From: Candidatus Krumholzibacteriia bacterium
Lineage (GTDB): Bacteria; Krumholzibacteriota; Krumholzibacteriia; G020349025
Reading direction: 5' to 3'
DNA length: 39,472 bases
Assembly (NCBI GenBank): GCA_035649275.1
Contig: DASRJW010000101.1
Coordinates: 1 to 39,472 of the forward strand
A program made the translations under genes and the position numbers. Each line of letters opens with the position of its first letter. Within the stretch, counting starts at the first letter, position 1. The notes below the pieces were generated by a model, which worked only from the letters and a program-made list of their open reading frames with translations, made no database searches and was not told where the DNA came from. Shown here in pieces: positions 1 through 8,139 of this stretch.

Positions 1-435
1 GCCACCGGCCACGGTGAACAGCGCCCAGAGCAAGACGATGAACGGCATGTATTCGTGCAGTGTGGTCACCAGGATGGCGTGGACCGCGTCACCCCTGCGA
101 GCGAGCAGGAAGGGAACGGCGAAGATCAGGCCCCAGGCCACAGCCACTTTGGAATAATGATGATGCCAGAAGCGGGGTAGGAAGAGCGGGAAGAGCGCGA
201 TGGAGAGGAGGATGCCGGCGAAGGGGAGGATGCTCCAGAGCGGCATGCCTTCCCCGAGAACGGCGGCGCTCACGTTGTCGCCGGCGGGTGTTTCGCCGGC
301 GGCGCAGGTGGCGCCGAGAAGGAACAGCAACATGACGAGCCCCGCGAGAGCGGCAACTCTGGCACGACCTGACGCGGCGGCCCGACGGCGCGCCGCAAGC
401 GAAGGGCAGCGCGCGTGGCGACGGGTTTCGTGCAT
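1..435 (-). CDS. Na+/H+ antiporter-like (CitMHS_2-type) membrane protein, N-terminal part
   Basis: The reading frame runs from an ATG at 435 off the left edge, giving 145 N-terminal residues without a stop. After a basic N-terminus comes a hydrophobic segment (LAGLVMLLFLLGATCAAG), then MPLWSILPFAGILLSIALFP, a His-rich HHHYSK turn and further membrane segments ending HEYMPFIVLLWALFTVAGG. This pattern resembles the citrate-transporter-like sodium:proton antiporters of the ion transporter superfamily; transport of Na+ in exchange for H+ is inferred from that resemblance. The start lies 11 bases after the stop of the ClC gene, and the GAGGA ribosome site overlaps that stop (TGAGGA), so the two are probably co-translated. 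The C-terminal part with the remaining ion-binding residues is outside the window. Confidence 0.75.
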   Translation of the reverse strand, partial: MHETRRHARCPSLAARRRAAASGRARVAALAGLVMLLFLLGATCAAGETPAGDNVSAAVLGEGMPLWSILPFAGILLSIALFPLFLPRFWHHHYSKVAVAWGLIFAVPFLLARRGDAVHAILVTTLHEYMPFIVLLWALFTVAGG

Positions 436-446
436 GCGTTGGTTCC

Positions 447-2528
447 TCAGCGGAGCTTGGCGAAGGTGGCGACATCATCACTGGCGCCGACCACGAGCAG
501 GCTGTCGCCCTGGGCCAGGATGAAGTCCGGCTGCGGCGCGTGATAGTCCTTCCTGCCGCTCGTGCCCATGCGTTCGACGACGATGACGTTGAGCCCGTGG
601 CGCGAGCGGATCTCGGCTTGAGCCAAGTTCTTCCCCACCAGGGGCGGCGGCACCCGGACCGATTGCAGGCGGTAGCCCTCGGGCAGCTCCAACGGGTTGG
701 AGCCGGATTCCATCCCGTCGCGCCAGCGCACCTCGCCGAGCAGTAAGTTGCGCCGCAGGATCTCCCGGTCGAGGAAGCCCAGCAGATCGCGCCGGGTGAC
801 GACGCCCAGGAAACGCGAGCCTGGGCCGTTCTCGACCACCGCCACCTCGCCGGTGTCGATGAACCAGAGCTTCTCGTTCACCGCAGCGAGAGAAGCGTCG
901 GCAGGCACCGAACGTGCCGTCTCGGCGAGGTCCTCGGCGATGAGCAGACTGGAGAGCTCCTGCACGGAAAGAATGTTCTTCACCGCGTGCAGTTCGATGG
1001 CTCCGGTCAGGTTCCCTTGCTCGTCGCCGACGTAGAGCGTGGGCACCCGCGAGTTGGTGAACAGACGCACGACCTCCTCGAAGGGTGTCGTGGCCCGGAG
1101 CAGGGGCACATCGGTGCGCATCAGATCCCGCGCCTTGGTGGCGTGCACGATGCGCTGCTCCAGCGAGCCCTCCCAGGAAATACCGCGGCGGCGCAGTTCG
1201 TGGGTGTACACCGAGTCCAGGCGGTGGGTCACCGTGGCGGCGATGCCGCAGGCGAGCAGCAAGGGCAGCACGACGACGTAGTCCCCGGTGAGCTCGGCCA
1301 CCAGCACCGTCGCCGTCATCGGCGCGTGCGTGGTGGCGGCGATGAGGGCGCCCATGCCGACCAGGGCGTAGGAGGCCACCGAGGCCGTGGTGTCCGGGAA
1401 AAGATGATGGATGCCGCCGCCCAAGGAACCGCCCACCGCGGCACCGATGAAAAGCGTCGGGGTGAAGACGCCGCCCGGGCTGCCGGAGGTGACGGAAAAC
1501 GTCGTCGCCAGGATCTTGGCGACGAGCAACAGTGCCAGGGTGCCGAGGGCGACCCGCTCGTTGAGGATGCCCACCAGCGTCTCGTAGCCGTTCCCGGTGA
1601 CCTGCGGCAGCCAGAGGGCGAGGACGCCGACGAGGAGGCCGCCGACCCCGGCCCGGGCCCAGCGTGGCAGCGCCAACTGGCTGAAACCGCGCTCTCCCAA
1701 ACGCAAGGCGCCGAGGAAGAATGCCGCCGCCAGGCCGGTGGCGAGACCCAGAAGCGCGTAGGCGAGGAGCTCCTGCGGCGTGCGCAAGATGAACTCCGGC
1801 ACCGCATAGATCGGCCCCTCCCAGACCACGACGCGCACCAGCACGGTGGCCACCACCGCTGCCACCACGGTGGGACCGATGAGGTCGGTGGAGAAGCTGC
1901 CAGCGACCACCTCGAGGACGAAGAGGGTGCCCGCGATGGGGGTGTTGTAGGCGGCCGCGATGCCGGCGCCGGCGCCGGCAGCCACCAGCACGCGCAGGCG
2001 CAGCTCGGTGAGCTGGAAGAAGCGGCCGAGACGCGAACCCAGCGCCGAAGACAGCTGCACGATGGGGCCTTCGCGACCGACGGAGCCGCCGGTCGCCATG
2101 GCCAGCACCGAGGCCAATGCGGTGATCAAGGCGCGGGAGACGCTGACGATGCCGCGGCGCAGCGTCACCGCCTCCATGATGCCGGACATCCCGCCGCTGG
2201 CGCCGCCGCGCAGGGTGAACTGCACCAGGAGACCGGCGAGAACTCCCCCCGCGGCGGGAACGAAGAGGCGCAGCCAGGGCGAGGCGTTGCTCACCGCCTC
2301 ATAGAGGTCGCCACTGCCGCCGAACACGACGCGGGTGATGCTCTCGGACAGCCAGCGCACGCCGAGCGCCACGCCGCCGGCAAAGAGGCCGACGACGGCG
2401 GAGAGCAGGAAGAAGTGCGAGTGTTCGTCACGCAGGAAGGCGAGGAAGCCGCGCGCCGTCCCCAGAGGGAGCCGACGGACGTCGGCCAGCACGTCCGCGC
2501 CGGGGAGGCGCGGAGTCTCCACACGCAT
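447..2528 (-). CDS. ClC-family chloride channel/antiporter with CBS pair and TrkA-C domain
   Basis: A 693-residue voltage-gated-chloride-channel family membrane protein that conducts Cl-, either passively or in exchange for H+. The membrane core (about residues 35-440) carries GGSVGREGP, with the gating glutamate at about E153, YNTPIAGTLFVLEV around 194-207, and SGSPGGVFTPTLFIGA in the second half. Proline after the GREG motif points to Cl- rather than the fluoride-specific ClC-F branch. A CBS pair (about 455-590) is followed by a TrkA-C/RCK-C domain (about 610-693, containing VGKNLAQAEIR and GDSLLVVGASDD), so gating by nucleotide or another cytosolic ligand is likely. It sits between P5C dehydrogenase upstream (24 bases) and the antiporter-like gene downstream (11 bases) on the same strand. 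A GGAGG lies about 10 bases before the ATG. Confidence 0.93.
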   Translation of the reverse strand: MRVETPRLPGADVLADVRRLPLGTARGFLAFLRDEHSHFFLLSAVVGLFAGGVALGVRWLSESITRVVFGGSGDLYEAVSNASPWLRLFVPAAGGVLAGLLVQFTLRGGASGGMSGIMEAVTLRRGIVSVSRALITALASVLAMATGGSVGREGPIVQLSSALGSRLGRFFQLTELRLRVLVAAGAGAGIAAAYNTPIAGTLFVLEVVAGSFSTDLIGPTVVAAVVATVLVRVVVWEGPIYAVPEFILRTPQELLAYALLGLATGLAAAFFLGALRLGERGFSQLALPRWARAGVGGLLVGVLALWLPQVTGNGYETLVGILNERVALGTLALLLVAKILATTFSVTSGSPGGVFTPTLFIGAAVGGSLGGGIHHLFPDTTASVASYALVGMGALIAATTHAPMTATVLVAELTGDYVVVLPLLLACGIAATVTHRLDSVYTHELRRRGISWEGSLEQRIVHATKARDLMRTDVPLLRATTPFEEVVRLFTNSRVPTLYVGDEQGNLTGAIELHAVKNILSVQELSSLLIAEDLAETARSVPADASLAAVNEKLWFIDTGEVAVVENGPGSRFLGVVTRRDLLGFLDREILRRNLLLGEVRWRDGMESGSNPLELPEGYRLQSVRVPPPLVGKNLAQAEIRSRHGLNVIVVERMGTSGRKDYHAPQPDFILAQGDSLLVVGASDDVATFAKLR

Positions 2529-2552
2529 CCTCGTTCGACCTCCGCGGCCGGT

Positions 2553-4100
2553 TCATCGGCGGCGCGACATGGCCTTCGCCTGCATGAACAGCAGCAGGTA
2601 GTCCCGCCCGCCCGCCTTCGAGTCGGTGCCGCTCATGTTGAAGCCGCCGAAGGGGTGGGCGCCGACGAGGGCGCCGGTGCACTTGCGGTTGAAGTACAGG
2701 TTCCCCACGTGGAAGCGCCGCTTGGCGTCCTGGATCCGCCCCTCGTCCCGGGTGTACACCGCACCGGTGAGGCCGTACTCCGTGTTGTTGGCGATGGCGA
2801 TGGCGTCGTCCCAGTCGCGCGCCTGGATCACCGCCAGCACGGGGCCGAAGATCTCCTCCTGGGAGAGCGTGGCGCCGGGGGCGACGTCGGCCACGATGGT
2901 CGGGGTGACGAAGTGGCCGGGCCCGGGCAGGGCCTCGCCGCCCAGAATCACCCGGCCTTCGCGGCGCCCGGTCTCCACGTACTCGAGGATCTTCGCCTGC
3001 GCCCCGGCGTTGATCACCGGCCCCATCCAGTTGTCTTGTTGCTCCGGCGGGCCCACCTTGATCTTGGCGGCACGTTCGCGCAGGCGGCGGAGGAAGTCGT
3101 CGTAGATGGATTTTTCCACGATGGCACGCGAGCAGGCCGAGCACTTCTGCCCCTGGTAACCGAAGGCCGAAGCGACGACGCCGTCGGCGGCCTGGTCGAG
3201 ATCCGCGTCGGCGGCGACGATGATGGAGTCCTTGCCGCCCATCTCGGCGACGACACGCTTGATCCAGATCTGTCCGGGTCGGGGGCTCGCCGCTTTCTGG
3301 TTGATGTCGAGCCCCACGTCCTTCGAGCCGGTGAAGGCGATGAAGCGCATCTTCGGATGCTCCACCATGCGGTTGCCCACGCTGCCGCCCGGACCGGAGA
3401 CGAAGTTGAGCGCTCCCGCGGGGAGGCCCGATTCCGCCAGCAGCTGCACCACCTGCCAGGCGATGACCGGAGCATCGCTGGAAGGCTTGAGCACCACCGT
3501 GTTCCCCGCCACCAAGGCCGCGGTGGTCATGCCCGTGAGGATGGCGTTGGGGAAGTTCCAGGGCGGGATCACCGCACCCACCCCGAGCGGCAGATAGACG
3601 AGTTCGTTGTCCTCGCCGGGAACTGGGGTCAAGGGCTGCTTCGCCGCATAGCGCAGCATCTCCCGGCCGTAGAACTCCATGAAGTCGATGGCCTCAGCCG
3701 TATCCGCGTCGGCCTCCGCCCAGCTCTTCCCCACTTCGAAGACCAACCAGGCGGAGAACCAGTGCTTGCGGCGGCGCATGCTGTCGGCGGCGGTGAAGAG
3801 GACCGCGGCGCGCTTCTCCGGGGTCTCGTGCTGCCAGGTCTCGAAAGCGCGCCTGGCCGCCTCGACCGCCTGATCGACCTCCGCCGCAGTGCCCATCTGG
3901 AAGCGCCCGAGGACGACGTCGGGCCGCGCCGGATCGGTGGAATCGAAAGTCTTGCCGGCCTCAACCTCGCGCCCGCCGATCCAGAGCGGGTAGGTGCGAC
4001 CGAAGCTGCTGCGCACTTCCTCGAGGGCGGCGGCGAAGGCGCGGGCATTCTCCGGACGCGTGAAGTCGGTGAGCGGCTCGTTCTTGAACTCGGGCGTCAT
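2553..4100 (-). CDS. pruA: 1-pyrroline-5-carboxylate dehydrogenase (RocA/PruA type)
   Basis: NAD(P)+-dependent aldehyde dehydrogenase that oxidises pyrroline-5-carboxylate/glutamate semialdehyde to glutamate, the last step of proline and arginine breakdown. The chosen ATG at 4100 gives 515 residues starting MTPEFKNEPLTDF, the usual RocA length; the frame stays open for 70 more residues upstream but that part is low-complexity and unlike the family. The catalytic glutamate is at E286 (VVAEMGGKD) and the nucleophilic cysteine at C320 (YQGQKCSAC). IPPWNFPNAI and FTGSKDVG are the cofactor-binding motifs of the fold. No proline dehydrogenase gene is in the window, so this is a stand-alone rather than a PutA-fused enzyme. 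It is the first gene of the run that continues into the ClC and antiporter genes. Confidence 0.95.
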   Translation of the reverse strand: MTPEFKNEPLTDFTRPENARAFAAALEEVRSSFGRTYPLWIGGREVEAGKTFDSTDPARPDVVLGRFQMGTAAEVDQAVEAARRAFETWQHETPEKRAAVLFTAADSMRRRKHWFSAWLVFEVGKSWAEADADTAEAIDFMEFYGREMLRYAAKQPLTPVPGEDNELVYLPLGVGAVIPPWNFPNAILTGMTTAALVAGNTVVLKPSSDAPVIAWQVVQLLAESGLPAGALNFVSGPGGSVGNRMVEHPKMRFIAFTGSKDVGLDINQKAASPRPGQIWIKRVVAEMGGKDSIIVAADADLDQAADGVVASAFGYQGQKCSACSRAIVEKSIYDDFLRRLRERAAKIKVGPPEQQDNWMGPVINAGAQAKILEYVETGRREGRVILGGEALPGPGHFVTPTIVADVAPGATLSQEEIFGPVLAVIQARDWDDAIAIANNTEYGLTGAVYTRDEGRIQDAKRRFHVGNLYFNRKCTGALVGAHPFGGFNMSGTDSKAGGRDYLLLFMQAKAMSRRR

Positions 4101-4407
4101 GGCGGTTCTCAACTCCCTCGGCCCGGGGGCACGCCGGCTTTCTGCGGGGCGCTTCTCTCTGGCGGTGGCGCGCCGCGCGCGACGCGGGACGTGGACGGGA
4201 CCGGACGAATTTGCGCGACCCGCCAGCTTCCAGTCAAGCGAGCCGGGGGAGGCGGCCAGTGGGGAGCCCGGCGCCGCGGCGTGGCCGCCGCATGCGGCTG
4301 ACACCGCCACACCGCCGCGGGCCTGCGGCAGCGGCGACGGCAGGCGCCGGCCGCAGCAAGACGGCGTGACAGCGAGTCGAGGCTGTCGCGAATCAGCGGG
4401 TCGCGAA
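4101..4407. other. 307-base gap between subtilase stop and pruA start
   Basis: Both flanking genes are on the minus strand, so this is upstream of pruA and downstream of the subtilase. I see no convincing gene in it. It holds a possible pruA promoter (4209-4237) and, at its left-strand end, a 15-bp tandem duplication that includes the subtilase stop codon (4386-4415). No T-run terminator hairpin was found. Confidence 0.6.
4209..4237 (-). promoter_or_regulatory. possible sigma70-type promoter for pruA
   Basis: On the minus strand TTGACT (4232-4237) is followed after 17 bases by GCAAAT (4209-4214). The -35 is strong, the -10 matches TATAAT at only three positions. It lies about 110 bases before the pruA start. 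Confidence 0.3.
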
Positions 4408-4415
4408 TCAACGGG
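4386..4415. repeat. 15-bp tandem duplication at the subtilase stop codon
   Basis: TCGCGAATCAGCGGG at 4386-4400 is followed directly by TCGCGAATCAACGGG at 4401-4415, with one mismatch. Read on the minus strand each copy carries a TGA; the subtilase ends at the one in 4408-4410 and the second copy repeats the end of the gene. It looks like a replication-slippage duplication without evident function. Confidence 0.6.
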
Positions 4416-7383
4416 TGAGGACGAGGCGTTGCACCTGGATGACGCGCTCGGAGCGCAGCGTCAGCATGTAGACGCCGGAGCCGACGGCGGCACCCTCTTG
4501 ATCGCGTCCATCCCAGCCGACCTGGACCAGACCGGCGGGTTGCACCCGATCGGCGAGCAGCCGTACCAGGCGCCCGCGGATGTCGTAGATCGCCAGCTGG
4601 ATCTGCCGCGGCCGGTCTACCTGCAGCGTGAGCCGCGTACCCGGATTGAAGGGATTGGGCATCGCGGGCCCGAGATGGAACCGGAGCGCCGGGCTCTCCG
4701 TGGTCTGTGGCGGCATCTCGCCGATCGCTGTCTGGATCGTATCGCCGTAGACGGCGAGAGCGCGATCCGCGTTCAGCTGCAGGTCCGCCAGATTGTCGCC
4801 GGCGAGCAGGGCGAACCAGACCCGCAGGCTATCCCCCGGTTGCAGCGTGAAGGGCCCGGTGCTGAGCACATTGCTGATGTCCGTCGGGCCCACCGACTGG
4901 ATGCCCGTGCCGCTCAGCAGCGTCCACTTCTCGCCCTTCGTCAGACCGTTGTAGACGTTGACCGGTTGCCCAGTGCCGTCGTTGCGCACGGCGCTGTAGC
5001 TGGGGACCGGGCCGCCGAAGGTCATGACACCGACGTACGGCAGGCCCGAAACGCTGCCGTTCCAGGCGTAGCCGAGCCGACGCTCCGCATCCCAGGCGGC
5101 GCTGTTCTGATCGTAGCCCGCTTCGTCGATATCCCAGTCGAGAAACAGTCCGACCCGCAGACCGGTGAAGGCTCCGGCGGTGGTGTTGGTCACCTTGAAG
5201 CCCACGAAGACGAAATCGTCGTTCGGCGGCGCCGCGTAGGCCTCGCTGTGCAGATCCACGCGCACGCCGAGCGGCGTGGTCTGGTTGGCGGTATCGACGA
5301 AGGGCGCCAGGATCTCCTGATCGGCCACGGGGCCCGGCGTGAGGCGACGCGGCGGCTGGTTGTTCGCCGGGAGGAAATCACTGCGTTCCACCGTCGATCG
5401 GGCGGCGTCGGAGAGCGCGGCCGGACCCGTGCCCAGGAGCAGCGCGCCTTCGAACAGCAAGTTCGGGCCGCCCTGGAACCGGAAACCTTGGCCCTCCTCG
5501 CCTTGCAGGCCGCCGGGGAAGCCGATCCAACCCAGATTGCCCGTGCTGGTGAGCGACAGCACCAGGTTGTTGACGTCGTGCGTCTTCACCACCGGTTCGA
5601 GGACGATGGGGATCCACTGGAAATCGGTGTACGACGTTCCGGCGATGTCCAAGCGCAGATCGAACTTCGCGCCCGGCGGCGCACTCGGGCTCACCGTGAA
5701 AGCGAAAGCGTTGGCCACGTTGGTGGTGGCGCCCCGGGCCAGGGAACCGAGGCTCTGGTTGCCGTCGGTGATGGTGACGTGGGGAGACGGCGAGGTGAGG
5801 GTGAGAACGAGAGCGGTGGCGTCGGCCAGGTAGTTGTGCGCTTCCACGGAGACCGTGACGTTCTCGCCCTGGTTCAGCTCGCCATTGCCGTCGGCGTCGT
5901 GCAGCGTCCAGTTCGTCAGGCGTACCGAAGGCGATGACAAGCTGACGGCGCGGAAGGCGTTGACGCGCCCCTTGCCTAGGAGGTCCTCGAAACCCGGGTT
6001 GAGCGCATTGATGTTGTTGCAGCTGATGCGCAGCTGTTCGCCGACCTCGAGGGGGGTCCAGGTGGGGTGCAGGGACTGGATGAGCGCTGCCACCGCCGCC
6101 GCCACGGGAGCCGACATGGAGGTCCCGGTGCTAGAGCCGTACTGGTTCGTGAGGTTGAAGTCGAAGGTGCTGTAGACGGAGACCCCCGCCGCCGCCACGT
6201 CCACCCAGCCGCCATAGTTGGAGGCGCTGCCGGTGCCGTAGCGCTGGTCCGTGCTCGGCCCTTGGCCCCAGACGTTGGCCACGGCGATGACGTTGCGGTA
6301 GGCCGCCGGGAAGAACGGTGTGCGTGAGTTGTTGTTGCCGGCGGCGGCGATGACGAGCACGCCCTGGGAAGTGGCGTAGTCGATGACGTCCTGCTCCGCC
6401 TGCGAGGCGTCGGTGCTCCCCCAGGAGAGGCTGACGATGCGGGCCCCGTTGTCCGCGGCGTAGAGGATGCCTTCGAAGCCGAAGGCGATGCCACCGTCCT
6501 GCGTTCCCGAGGCGTTCACCGCCATCAGGCGCGGATTCCAGCTGGCACAAGCGATTCCGACCCCATTGTTCGTCACCGCGGCGAGCAAGCCGCCGGTGTG
6601 GGTGCCGTGGTTGGAGTTGCTCGGTGTGGCGGCCCAGTTGCCCCGGGGATCGCCGTTGTCCTCGCGGAAATCCCAGCCGTGCACGTCGTCCACGAAGCCG
6701 TTGCTGTCGTCGTCGAGGAAGTTGCCCGGAACCTCTCCGGCATTGGTCCACATGTTCGCCTGCAGATCCTCGTGCAGCCAGTCGGTGCCGCCGTCGATGA
6801 CGCAGACGATGGGGCTCGTGTCCGCACCCTTGGCGATGTTCCATGCCTGCTCGACCTGCATCACCTGCAGATAAGCCTGCTGCGTGACGTACTGCGGATC
6901 GTTGGGCACCGCCGCCAGGTGGTCGTCCTCGCCCACCAGCTGCTGCACCACCACGGGCTCGGCGTACTCGACCTCGGGGAGCGCGGCGAGCTTCCGCGCC
7001 AGCCGCCGCAGGTCCGCGTCGGCGCTGACTTCGACCGTGAACAGCCGCTCCACGCCGCCGGGAAGTGGTGCCGTGACCCGACGCCGCAACAGGGGCCGGG
7101 CGCTGTCCAGGGCGTCGCCGAGGAGGGCGCGCAGGTGCGGCGAGGTCTTGGTATGCCCGTCCATGGGGGCGCGGAACTTGACCACGAGCCGGCCCGGGAC
7201 GACGGGCGCACCCGGCTCCGCGCTGGCGTGCAGCGTCCAGCCCTGGCGGGCAGCACCTGCAGGTGCCGCGGCAGCCGGGAAGGCGAGGAGAGGCAGCGTG
7301 AGGGCGGCGAGACTCAGCGCGGCATGGCAGGCCGCAGCGAAGATCGCGGTGGTCCCGTAGCTCGTCGGCGCGGGGTGGTGCAT
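4408..7383 (-). CDS. secreted subtilisin-like serine protease (S8) with C-terminal sorting domain
   Basis: A 991-residue exported protease. A hydrophobic signal region (about 12-40, ending in an Ala-rich cleavage site) leads into a propeptide-like domain (about 55-150) and the S8 catalytic domain (about 190-480). The triad is visible: D197 in CVIDGGTD, H259 in SNHGTHTGG and S422 in GTSMSAP, with the oxyanion Asn at N350 (AAAGNNN). DDDSNGFVDDVHGWDF is a typical surface segment of environmental subtilases. Beta-rich domains fill 490-900. The end (about 905-991) starts PAMPNPFNPGTRLTLQV and closes SGVYMLTLRS, a FlgD-Ig/Por-type secretion domain known from FCB bacteria that directs export or surface attachment. 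Substrate is unknown. Neighbours give no functional hint. Confidence 0.93.
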   Translation of the reverse strand: MHHPAPTSYGTTAIFAAACHAALSLAALTLPLLAFPAAAAPAGAARQGWTLHASAEPGAPVVPGRLVVKFRAPMDGHTKTSPHLRALLGDALDSARPLLRRRVTAPLPGGVERLFTVEVSADADLRRLARKLAALPEVEYAEPVVVQQLVGEDDHLAAVPNDPQYVTQQAYLQVMQVEQAWNIAKGADTSPIVCVIDGGTDWLHEDLQANMWTNAGEVPGNFLDDDSNGFVDDVHGWDFREDNGDPRGNWAATPSNSNHGTHTGGLLAAVTNNGVGIACASWNPRLMAVNASGTQDGGIAFGFEGILYAADNGARIVSLSWGSTDASQAEQDVIDYATSQGVLVIAAAGNNNSRTPFFPAAYRNVIAVANVWGQGPSTDQRYGTGSASNYGGWVDVAAAGVSVYSTFDFNLTNQYGSSTGTSMSAPVAAAVAALIQSLHPTWTPLEVGEQLRISCNNINALNPGFEDLLGKGRVNAFRAVSLSSPSVRLTNWTLHDADGNGELNQGENVTVSVEAHNYLADATALVLTLTSPSPHVTITDGNQSLGSLARGATTNVANAFAFTVSPSAPPGAKFDLRLDIAGTSYTDFQWIPIVLEPVVKTHDVNNLVLSLTSTGNLGWIGFPGGLQGEEGQGFRFQGGPNLLFEGALLLGTGPAALSDAARSTVERSDFLPANNQPPRRLTPGPVADQEILAPFVDTANQTTPLGVRVDLHSEAYAAPPNDDFVFVGFKVTNTTAGAFTGLRVGLFLDWDIDEAGYDQNSAAWDAERRLGYAWNGSVSGLPYVGVMTFGGPVPSYSAVRNDGTGQPVNVYNGLTKGEKWTLLSGTGIQSVGPTDISNVLSTGPFTLQPGDSLRVWFALLAGDNLADLQLNADRALAVYGDTIQTAIGEMPPQTTESPALRFHLGPAMPNPFNPGTRLTLQVDRPRQIQLAIYDIRGRLVRLLADRVQPAGLVQVGWDGRDQEGAAVGSGVYMLTLRSERVIQVQRLVLTR

Positions 7384-7437
7384 CGTCCAGGACTCCGGAG
7401 CGTTGCAGGCGGCGACAGTATACAGGATGGCGGCGGC

Positions 7438-7803
7438 CTAGCGCTGGATCGGGGTGGGGCGCCGGGCCTCGTCCACGTTGACATAGACCACTTCGGCCTC
7501 GGTGACCGGCACCTGCGTGTTGTCCTGGTAGCGCCAGGCTTCCACCAGTACCCGGACCCGGAGCGAGGTGCGGCCGAGATGCATCGTGGTGGTGCGGAAG
7601 CTGACCACGTCCCCCACGTAGACGGGCTGATGGAAGATCACGCCGTCCAGGGCCACGGTGACCACGTTGGCGCAGCCGACGCGCCGCGCGTGCACGGCGC
7701 CGGCCTGGTCGATGTAGCTCAGGATGATGCCGCCGAAGATGGTGCCATGCACGTTCGTGTCTCGCGGCATCATGGTGACGCGCAGCGAAGCTTCTTCCGC
7801 CAA
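7438..7803 (-). CDS. hotdog-fold acyl-CoA thioesterase (YciA-like)
   Basis: A 121-residue single hotdog domain. The segment VHGTIFGGIILSYIDQAGAV matches the central helix of YciA/BFIT-type acyl-CoA thioesterases, with the expected catalytic Asp in YIDQAG; GVIFHQPVYVGDVVSF is the following strand pair. These enzymes release CoA from acyl-CoA thioesters; chain-length preference cannot be read here. I start it at the TTG at 7803 because a perfect AGGAGG lies 7 bases upstream; the frame stays open to an ATG at 8055, but those 84 residues are unlike the family and lack a ribosome site. It is transcribed away from the outer-membrane protein gene. Confidence 0.88.
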   Translation of the reverse strand: MAEEASLRVTMMPRDTNVHGTIFGGIILSYIDQAGAVHARRVGCANVVTVALDGVIFHQPVYVGDVVSFRTTTMHLGRTSLRVRVLVEAWRYQDNTQVPVTEAEVVYVNVDEARRPTPIQR

Positions 7804-8045
7804 GGATGCACCTCCTGATTTCCGGCTCCCCGGGCCGCTTCCAGCCCTGCCGGGTTCGCGGAGTCCAGACCGGAGTGTCCGCCCTCCGCACACCTTCCGT
7901 ACAGTCCGAAACTGCCGTCGCCCGCGCGTCCAAGTCTGGAGCGGCTTTCCGGGGCGCATGGCGCAACTCACGTGATTCCAGTCGCATCCGTGCGCGGGTT
8001 CAAGAGATTTCGTAGCTCCGTGGCTTCTCCGCAGACGGGCACCAG

Positions 8046-8074
8046 TTGACAGCACCGGCCTTCCCGTTGATGAT
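8046..8074 (+). promoter_or_regulatory. sigma70-type promoter for the outer-membrane protein gene
   Basis: TTGACA (8046-8051) is followed after 17 bases by GATGAT (8069-8074, four of six matches to TATAAT), placing the start of transcription about 60 bases before the ATG at 8140. The rest of the 336-base divergent gap (7804-8139) shows no gene; no comparable promoter for the thioesterase was found on the other strand. Confidence 0.5.
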
Positions 8075-8139
8075 TCGCGCCGCCACGGGCCCGACGGGCT
8101 CGAGGAACCGGCCCGAGAGGCTCAAATACGGAGGACGAG

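Noticed and set aside
987-4301. Very long open frame on the plus strand opposite the ClC and pruA genes (about 1100 codons)
   Set aside because: It is the antisense shadow of two well-recognised genes in GC-rich DNA; its composition (His/Gln/Arg/Glu-rich) matches no fold.
4386-4415. Attachment-site-like direct repeat
   Set aside because: The two copies are adjacent and no integrase or mobile gene is nearby; slippage explains it better.
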